Of a DNA stretch of 64,000 nucleotides, positions 53,601 through 61,174 are shown piece by piece; the first letter of the stretch is position 1, and each line of letters starts with the position of its first letter. The position numbers were made by a program, and so were the translations under genes. Origin of the DNA: Liopterus haemorrhoidalis (taxonomy: Eukaryota > Arthropoda > Insecta > Coleoptera > Dytiscidae); contig OZ020613.1 of the NCBI GenBank assembly GCA_963971575.1, forward strand, positions 44,196,239 to 44,260,238. Direction: 5' to 3'. A model generated the notes under the pieces. That model worked only from the letters and a program-made list of their open reading frames with translations. It did no database searches and was not told where the DNA came from.

Positions 53601-54124
53601 TAATGTTTTTCTTAAACTATATTAATAATCTATATATTTGTTTTCTCTCCAATTCTAAGTATTATTCGCTTTACAATAATAGAAACGTATTTCATGGATC
53701 AATATGTTCTTACTTATATGTTCAATTAAAGTATTTAATTATAAAACAGATTTTAATTTGTAGTGCGCGCTATTTTGCGTGCATTACGACAATATTACAA
53801 AAAAAAAGTGGAAAAACATTTCACTTTTATCTAGTGGTAACATTGTAGAGGCAAAATCTGTAGAACTAAAATTTATTATTTGAAGGCAATCGTTAAAAAT
53901 ATAGTAGTACTACTGTAGGAAATATAATGATGTTATATGTGTTATAAGAGTACTATATTGGAATTTTATGGAACAAAACTTATGATAAAATCAATAATTT
54001 CATCATTGTTATCGTGTAATAGGGATAACTTCTAGGAACTAGTAACTTCTCACTACAGTTGGCAAAATTTCAGTGTTCCCAACTTAATTTTTTTTTTTTT
54101 TTTCGGACTGGTGACCCAAGCCCG
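50637..54124. repeat. Right arm of giant palindrome
   Basis: Reverse complement of 42145-45090. It is longer than the left arm because it carries the MITE at 50975-51457 and about 85 extra bases near 52690-52780 (CATCTAACTGGTTTATACGT). The frames at 51543-51842 and 53516-53848 mirror frames in the left arm, and have no known motif. Confidence 0.85.
50975..51457. mobile_element. TTATCTGTCTC-ended MITE, copy 2
   Basis: 483 bp, ends as in copy 1 (14734-15070), TA at 50973-50974 and 51458-51459. The left arm of the giant palindrome has the empty site (ACATATGTACATATTTT inverse) near 44735, so the TA duplication is directly proven. It is longer than copy 1 through an extra block around 51090-51240. 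Confidence 0.9.
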
Positions 54125-54167
54125 CCTGATCTCCGTTATCAGTTTTCCTGAACGAACTCTTTGACAA

Positions 54168-55212
54168 TAGACCATATTAGTAACTACGTCACAAAATGGG
54201 ATTCTGTGCTGCTGTCTCGCGGTTGGATTCCTTTTATTTGAATTTAGCATGTTGTTTTTTTGTTAAATTGTATTTTGGAAATATAAATTAAGTTTTCAAA
54301 GTAAGAGAGTGCTTCACATCAAAACTACAAGTCAATATTTATTTATTAAAATTCTTATTTTATACATTATAATTTAATATGTCATTATTTTTGCAGAACA
54401 ATATTATTTTGCAGGTTAATTTTGAAAAATTTACGTTAATAATCGTTATTATGGCAAGTAACATAGCAATAAGTGTGTGTGCCATATCTAAATGGTTTAA
54501 AGGAATAATATGTTGTTTTTAATTTTCCATTATTGGCATCTGACACTACCGATAGAGGCGCTACTGATTTCACATCATGGCTGCCTTTGGTAGGATATTT
54601 TTGACAGATTCAATGGTATCTTCATGTGATATTTATTGAAACACACGGGAACACACTCTAAAATGGTCTTTAACTGTCTTTCCACTTCTAAGAACATATT
54701 CCCATGCTTGTCACAAACTCGACTATCCTACAACCTTCAGTTTCTCAAAATCTCTATAGAGGCGCTTCAGTTATTGTCAGTTGACAATTGTTTTTCATTT
54801 TCATCTGTCAAAAAACGAAAAAATTTGCAATTAATAATGTAGATGTAATTGTTACAATTCGGAGCAAAACAATACACCAATATGCATTCTAAAACAAAAT
54901 ATTAATGATTACTTAGTGTTAATTAAATAAATACTAAAGATATTCCGATTTTCATATTATTTAAAAACGTAACCTATAAATATATCTTCGAATCCTTATT
55001 TATATATTTATAAAATCATTATTCTATAATATAAAGTGTCTGGACTGTATATATTAGTATATATTTATCAAAAATACATATTTTTTGCTCCAAAATTGAA
55101 AATATTTATAAAATTAAGGTAACAAAAGTAATGTCCCATGTATTTTAAACTTCAAAAGGACTCAGCTCTCAGATGGCAGCACATGTATGTGACGACAAAC
55201 TAATATGGTCTA
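54168..55212. mobile_element. TAGACCATATTAGT-ended DNA element, long copy
   Basis: About 1045 bp with inverted ends TAGACCATATTAGT; if TA is the target duplication, the element proper is GACCATATTAGT...ACTAATATGGTC. Its first 75 and last 190 bases are those of the short copy at 4861-5128. The extra middle has only a 68-codon frame (54636-54842) with no motif, so it is non-autonomous. It lies between the giant palindrome and the YqaJ gene. Confidence 0.75.
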
Positions 55213-55434
55213 TTATTAGTAAGCGAGTTACTCATCTAAAAAAGAACTTTTTTCTATGCCACGTGTGTTCTGTGTTTCGCCGTAACAGTAACAAGTAACA
55301 AAGTTTTTAGCCGTTATATTTCATTTTTATTCAAATATATTACCTTTTTGTGACAAAATCGAGTTAATTTTAATAGAAAATATAAACCTATTTGTTGTTT
55401 TGTATTAAATTTTGGGTGCTTTTACTTAATAAAG

Positions 55435-55518
55435 GTAAGTTTGTGGTTTGGAGGTTATTTTTTATGCAACTATTTTAGAAATAATTTCTCTTAAATAATT
55501 TTACTAAATAATTTTTAG
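55435..55518 (+). other. 5' UTR intron of the YqaJ gene
   Basis: 84 bp, AAAG|GTAAGT donor and a T-rich AATAATTTTTAG acceptor eight bases before the ATG at 55527. Its presence supports transcription of the gene as a spliced RNA rather than a chance frame. Confidence 0.6.
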
Positions 55519-57367
55519 TCAACAAAATGATCAAGAGCAACTATTTCAAGAAATTGGAAAGCGAATTAAAGGACGTTGCTGAACGCTATATGAAGAAAAT
55601 TGCGGTTATTGACAATGTGGATCCTTACACATTAACTGAAAACGATCTCTCATATAGTCCAGATATGTATCCAGCTATTACAGGGATGGATATAACCAGT
55701 TATTTGGTGCTAACCCATAGCTTTTACACCAAAGAGCAGATGAAAGCCTACAAAAGTCTGTCCGCCTACAAATATTTTGAAGCAGGCTTTGTAGAAAATT
55801 GTGGTACAGCACATATTAATGGATACACTGTTATCATAGGGAAGGTAAGAAATAAACCTTTTTTTTTTACATATATGTTTGATTTTGACACATTGAATTC
55901 ATAATGACTTGCAGAATATTAATTTTATTGTATTATATTCATTTACTACATATAAATTTATACTTATTCTAATACATTAATTTTATTTATAGGTAAAACA
56001 TTCCCAACGATTAGCCCTACAACCACTGCAGGTTTGGATTATTTCTGAAGATGATGGCAGTGTAATATCAGCGCACTGTACATGTATGGCCGGATGTGCA
56101 GAGGTCTGCAGCCATGTCGGAGCTATACTGTATACTTTAGAGTATATTAACATATCAAAGTCGGTGACTTCCTGTACAGATGTTCGATCCATATGGAAAG
56201 TACCGAAAGCCAAAAATGTTCCAATGATGCCTGTCATTAACATGCATGGCAAAATCTATAAACGGGATGAATTTCATCCATCTATTAAAACTCTTAAGGA
56301 TGATGAATTAAATAATTTTCTGCAGGACATAAAGGATAGTGGAGATAGTGCAGTGATTATGAAAGTGGTGGAACCATTTGCTTCCGAGGGTATAGTAGAT
56401 GAAGTGTAAATACCGGCACTCTTCACTCATATTTATAGAGATGAATACGAAGAATTAAATATTGAACAACTGAGACAATTGGGTAGTACCATATCGTACA
56501 ACGTCAGTGCAGAAGAGTGCGATATAATCAAAAATAATACGACATTACAAAATAGAAGTGTAGAGTGGTACAAACATCGGACAGGTCGTATTACAGCTTC
56601 AATATTTCGTAGCGCATGCAAAACTAATATATTGAAGCCATCAATATCGTTAATTAAAACGATTTGCTATCCCTTAAAACACCTGTTTAAGTCAAAAGCA
56701 ACAGAATGGGGGATATCAAATGAGAAACATGCAGTGAACGATTACTGTCGTCAACAGGAATTAACTCACGAAAACTTTACATTCGAGCCTTCAGGAGTAA
56801 TTATTAATCCTGATTATCCGCAGTTTGCTGCATCGCTTGATGGTATGGTGAATTGCACGTGCTGTGGTAATGGTTGTGTGGAAGTTAAGTGCCCATATGT
56901 GTTAAAAACGTCCACCGTTGCAGATTATATTCATTATAAAAATTCCTGTTTGGAATATGATGGGGATAATGTAAGATTAAAACGAGTTCATGCATATTTT
57001 TATCAAGTTCAACTACAAATTAAACTTTCTAAATCAAACTACTGCGATTTTGTAGTTTGGTCCAAGCAGGAATTTTTTTATGAAAGAATTTATTATTCTG
57101 AAGATTTATGGCAAAGTGAATATCCAATTGCCTTAAATTTTCATAATAATATAATTTTGCCAGAACTGTTGGTTCACCATTTTACATGCGAGATAAACAA
57201 TGTAGATGTTTGGTGTAGCTGCAAAAAAAAAGGACGATGGACGGCCAATGATTGAGTGTCAGGAACAAACATGTAATAACAAATGGTTCCACTTGGATTG
57301 TGTTGGATTATCAGACATTCCTGAATTATGGACATGTGCTGATTGCAGCCAAAAACAAATAGAATAA
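55519..57367 (+). pseudogene. SWIM-YqaJ-PHD protein, ISL2EU-like accessory gene
   Basis: A 5' intron (AAAG|GTAAGT 55435 to TTTTTAG 55518) precedes ATG 55527. Exon 55519-55844 ends at GGGAAG|GTAAGA; a 148-bp intron leads, phase 0, to 55993. Domains: SWIM zinc finger AHCTCMAGCAEVCSHVGAIL (CxC..CxH); YqaJ exonuclease fold with WYKHRTGRITAS, WGISNEKHAVNDYC (E), FAASLDGMVN (D), CVEVKCPY (ExK) and YFYQVQLQIKLS; then a PHD finger with CSC, MIECQEQTCNNKWFHLDCVG and LWTCADC. Two lesions: TAA at 56407-56409 between SWIM and YqaJ, and one extra A in the A9 run at 57224-57232, which throws the PHD out of frame. Ends at TAA 57365. YqaJ proteins cut DNA from ends; I recall this domain set from ISL2EU transposons and multicopy insect genes. 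Confidence 0.75.
55845..55992 (+). other. Coding intron of the YqaJ gene
   Basis: 148 bp, GTAAGA donor and TTTATTTATAG acceptor. Removing it joins VIIGK to VKHSQRLALQ without changing frame. Confidence 0.75.
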
Positions 57368-57527
57368 ACTTTAGTATGGTAGAATAAGTTAAATAATTAG
57401 ATTTTGTAAATATTTTACGTAATAAATAGAAAATAAAACATTAATTAACCTAGATATTAGTTCATTGAGTCCAATGTAATTTTAAACATAAATGTATAAC
57501 AAATAATTCAATAAAATAAAAGGTTGA

Positions 57528-58169
57528 ATGTTACTCTACGGTCCGCTCGATTTTCATTCAATTCTCTCCCCTCTCCTACTACTATCGTAAGTGTCATTCA
57601 TGCTCAAGACACTAAATAATTCAAAGATTATCAGTGGATCTAAAACAATGGTTTCTGTTTTATAAATTTATACACAATGATACACAATTTTAATTGGGCT
57701 AATATGGGGGAATATAAAGTACTATGCACCTAAAAACAAGATTATTAGGTTAGTTTTAGTTAGTAAAAGTCTAAAACCGAGCGGAGCGAGTTACCCATCT
57801 TCTAGTTTAATGACAAAACACTATCTTAGGTTAGGTTAGGTTAGTAAGGGTTTGGTTAGAAGAAGCCGAGCGAAGCGAGCTACCCATCTTCTAGTTTAAT
57901 GACAAAACACTATCTTAGGTTAGGTTATGTTAGTAAGGGTTTGGTTAGAAGAAGCCGAGCGAAGCGAGCTACCCATCATCTAGTTTAATGACAAAACAAA
58001 CTCACACTAACATAACAATGCCACAGTAGCGTAGGTACTATTCCCTAGTTATACCAAGACCGGTCAGTACGTTTTAGGACCACTGGTAAAACACGTGAGC
58101 TGTCGTTTACTGCAAGTAGGTGGAGTGGATAGAGTTGGATGAAGTTAGAGCGGACCGTACAGTAACATT
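57528..58169. mobile_element. Inverted-repeat element with TTAGG-bearing tandem repeats
   Basis: AATGTTACTCTACGGTCCGC at the left is matched in inverse by GCGGACCGTACAGTAACATT at the right. The interior shares GCTAATA..GGGGAA and GCACCTAAAAACAAG with the foldback element at 9625-10814, then carries three units of GAGCGAAGCGAGCTACCCAT with TCTAGTTTAATGACAAAACA and TTAGGTTAGGTTAG. No target duplication found. Non-coding. Confidence 0.6.
57775..58000. repeat. Tandem repeat, about 80-bp unit, three copies
   Basis: Units start GCCGAGCGAAGCGAGCTACC (first copy slightly changed, ACCGAGCGGAGCGAGTTACC) and include CACTATCTTAGGTTAGG. Copy-to-copy variation is small. The TTAGG run is three units at most, too short to count as telomeric DNA. 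Confidence 0.7.
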
Positions 58170-58208
58170 TTACCAAATAAAACTTTATATTCTGAAACAA
58201 ATGGACAA

Positions 58209-58234
58209 CATATATATATATATATATATATATG
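58209..58234. repeat. TA microsatellite
   Basis: About 12 TA units directly before TGTGGGATCG, the possible LTR start; may be the insertion site. Confidence 0.8.
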
Positions 58235-58407
58235 TGGGATCGTTCCCCGTTCCGCCGCCTATGAGCGACCAGTAACCCGTAGTAAGACGAGAGTGACGCG
58301 TCGAGAATGAAGTATTAATTTGTTTGAAACTTTTGCTATTTTTGTGTAATTTACGTTAAGACAATCAATAAACTTATAATTCTAACATCTAGCTCAATTA
58401 ACCCGCA
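58233..58407 (+). repeat. Putative LTR next to the satellite
   Basis: TGTGGGATCGTTCCCCGTTC at the start, ACCCGCA at the end, and AATAAA near 58368 as a possible polyadenylation signal. Five bases on is TGGGGGCTCTCCCGG, close to the Pro-tRNA primer site wording TGGGGGCTCGTCCGGG. There is no second LTR in the window to confirm it, and no gag follows: after about 200 bp of leader the satellite begins. Confidence 0.45.
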
Positions 58408-58608
58408 GATTTTGGGGGCTCTCCCGGTATTGAGTGAGTTTAAAAGTCGAAAACGTAAAATAGAGGTTATGAGTGAAGTTTTTTGTTAGTAAAAGTTAGA
58501 TGCGTGTGAAGTTAGCAATTGATCGAGCCAGCAAGTAATCGGCACGGACAGGATATTACAGCGGACCAAATCAAGTAACGCTGTTGAATAAAATCGTTGT
58601 TTTTTATA
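58408..58608 (+). other. Retroelement-leader-like sequence
   Basis: Follows the putative primer site. GATCGAGCCAGCAAGTAATC and GATATTACAGCGGACCAAAT resemble GATCGAGCCAGGCACTAATC and TATATTACATCAGACCAAAC at 13141-13195, so this leader is a dispersed sequence. It runs straight into the first satellite monomer. Confidence 0.45.
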
Positions 58609-60177
58609 GAATTAAACAAGTTGCAGTTCTGAACTTTTTACCAACCATGAGGAATAGGTACAGGAATCGAATGATGGCTAAACGAAAATTTTCTCACGCG
58701 TCAGAGGCGCGCAATTAATTTTTTTCTCTCGAAACCACTCGCTATCAACATAAAACTAACAATATCGCTAGAATTAAACAAGTTCAAGTTCTGAACTTTT
58801 TACCAACCATGAGGAATAGGTACAGGAATCGAATGATGGCTAAACGAAAATTTTCTCACGCGTCAGAGGCGCGCAATTAATTTTTTTCTCTCGAAACCAC
58901 TCGCTATCAACATAAAACTAACAATATCGCTAGAATTAAACAAGTTCAAGTTCTGAACTTTTTACCAACCATGAGGAACAGGTACAGGAATCGAATGATG
59001 GCTAAACGAAAATTTTCTCACGCGTCAGAGGCGCGCAATTAATTTTTTTCTCTCGAAACCACTCGCTATCAACATAAAACTAACAATATCGCTAGAATTA
59101 AACAAGTTCAAGTTCTGAACTTTTTACCAACCATGAGGAACAGGTACAGGAATCGAATGATGGCTAAACGAAAATTTTCTCACGCGTCAGAGGCGCGCAA
59201 TTAATTTTTTTCTCTCGAAACCACTCGTTATCAACATAAAACTAACAATATCGCTAGAATTAAACAAGTTCAAGTTCTGAACTTTTTACCAACCATGAGG
59301 AATAGGTACAGGAATCGAATGATGGCTAAACGAAAATTTTCTCACGCGTCAGAGGCGCGCAATTAATTTTTTTCTCTCGAAACCACTCGCTATCAACATA
59401 AAACTAACAATATCGCTAGAATTAAACAAGTTCAAGTTCTGAACTTTTTACCAACCATGAGGAACAGGTACAGGAATCGAATGATGGCTAAACGAAAATT
59501 TTCTCACGCGTCAGAGGCGCGCAATTAATTTTTTTTTCTCGAAACCACTCGCTATCAACATAAAACTAACAATATCGCTAGAATTAAACAAGTTCAAATT
59601 CTGAACTTTTTACCAACCATGAGGAATAGGTACAGGAATCGAATGATGGCTAAACGAAAATTTTCTCACGCGTCAGAGGCGCGCAATTAATTTTTTTCTC
59701 TCGAAACCACTCGCTATCAACATAAAACTAACAATATCGCTAGAATTAAACAAGTTCAAGTTCTGAACTTTTTACCAACCATGAGGAACAGGTACAGGAA
59801 TCGAATGATGGCTAAACGAAAATTTTCTCACGCGTCAGAGGCGCGCAATTAATTTTTTTCTCTCGAAACCACTCGTTATCAACATAAAACTAACAATATC
59901 GCTAGAATTAAACAAGTTCAAGTTCTGAACTTTTTACCAACCATGAGGAACAGGTACAGGAATCGGATGATGGCTAAACGAAAATTTTCTCACGCGTCAG
60001 AGGCGCGCAATTAATTTTTTTCTCTCGAAACCACTCGTTATCAACATAAAACTAACAATATCGCTAGAATTAAACAATTTGGAGTTCTGAACTTTTTACC
60101 ATCCATGAGGAATAGGTACAGGAATTGAATGATGGCTAAACGAAAATTTTCTCAATCGTCAGAGGCGCGCAATTAAT
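58609..60177 (+). repeat. 162-bp satellite, array 1 (about 9.7 copies)
   Basis: Starts of GAATTAAACAAGTT recur at 58609, 58771, 58933, 59095, 59257, 59419, 59581, 59743, 59905 and 60067: exactly 162 bp each. The monomer includes ACCATGAGGAATAGGTACAG, TTTTCTCACGCGTCAGAGGC and CTCTCGAAACCACTCGCTAT. Middle copies differ at one or two sites (AAT/AAC, CGCT/CGTT); the first and last copies differ more, as is usual at array edges. Non-coding. Confidence 0.97.
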
Positions 60178-60203
60178 GACGAAGCCAGTTCCACCGTTCG
60201 AAA

Positions 60204-60947
60204 ATAGTACTTCTCCGTGCCGAGCCGTTGTTACTACATATCTACCATATTTAACCTGATTTAAATTAAACGATATAACTGACATTTACGTTCCTGTATT
60301 ACCTGTTCCTGCTTATTTCATGTCATATTTGTAACATTTCACTTATTATTAGAATCAATATTATTTGTAAGTGAAATGTTACAAATACGACCTGACATGG
60401 AATAGGCACGGATAGATAGTACAGGCACGTAAATAAAATGTCAGTTAATCGTAAAATAGTACTCATCCGTGCCGAGCCGTTGTTACTACATATCTACCAT
60501 ATTTAACCTGATTTAAATTAAACGATATAACTGACATTTACGTTCCTGTATTACCTGTTCCTGCTTATTTCATGTCATATTTGTAACATTTCACTTATTA
60601 TTAGAATCAATATTATTTGTAAGTGAAATGTTACAAATACGACCTGACATGGAATAGGCACGGATAGATAGTACAGGCACGTAAATAAAATGTCAGTTAA
60701 TCGTAAAATAGTACTCATCCGTGCCGAGCCGTTGTTACTACATATCTACCATATTTAACCTGATTTAAACTAAAGGATATAACTGACATTTACGTCCCTG
60801 TATTACCTATTCTTGCTTATTTCATGTGATATTTGTAACATTTCACTTATTATTAGAATCAGTATAATTAGTAAGTGAAATGTTACAAATACGACCCAAC
60901 ATGAAATAGGCACGGATAGGTAATACAGGCACATAAATGCCAGTTTG
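60204..60947. repeat. Palindromic 252-bp core repeat, three copies
   Basis: CCGTGCCGAGCCGTTG recurs at 60214, 60467 and 60719. Each unit is itself nearly palindromic: ATAACTGACATTTACGTTCC pairs with the inverse of the GCACGTAAATAAAATGTCAG end, and TTGTAACATTTCACTTA with TAAGTGAAATGTTACAA. Units 1 and 2 are almost identical, unit 3 more diverged. This block separates the two opposed satellite arrays. Confidence 0.92.
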
Positions 60948-61009
60948 AACTAGCTTCGGGGACTGTCTTCATCGATAAAAACCGAGGTCACACGATCCGT
61001 TTCGGAAAG

Positions 61010-61174
61010 AACGTGGTTTTGAGGAAAAAAAACTAATTGCGCGCCTCTGAATATCGGGAAATTTTTTATTCGACTTTTGTTCGATTTCAATGCTATATCT
61101 ACATATTTGGTAAAGAATTCAAGGCGACACATTTTATACGAGAGAAAAAACTTAATTTTGCGCCTCTGACGCAT
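61010..61174 (-). repeat. Diverged edge monomer of the satellite
   Basis: GGTTTTGAGGAAAAAAAACT, AATTGCGCGCCTCTGA and GGTAAAGAATTCAAG align with the 162-bp monomer in inverse orientation with many changes. It marks the inner edge of array 2. A 74-codon minus-strand frame across it has no motif. Confidence 0.7.

Noticed and set aside
42145..54124. Target-site duplication for the giant palindrome
   Set aside because: Flanks (CTATTAC on the left, CCTGATC on the right) do not match, so a transposition origin cannot be claimed.
55214..57830. GCGAGTTACTCATCT (55220) and GCGAGTTACCCATCT (57787) as ends of the YqaJ transposon
   Set aside because: They are in direct, not inverted, orientation, and the second belongs to the tandem units of another element.
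57829..57846. TTAGGTTAGGTTAG as a telomere
   Set aside because: Only about three units, inside a tandem unit of a mobile repeat; similar short CCTAACC motifs occur at 5195 and 44090.
58650..58728. A 23-codon basic mini-frame (starts MRNRYRNRMMAKRKFSHASE) repeated in every satellite monomer
   Set aside because: Some variants are synonymous (AAT/AAC, CGA/CGG), but other monomers lose the ATG, gain a stop or change Arg, so there is no sign of selection for a peptide.
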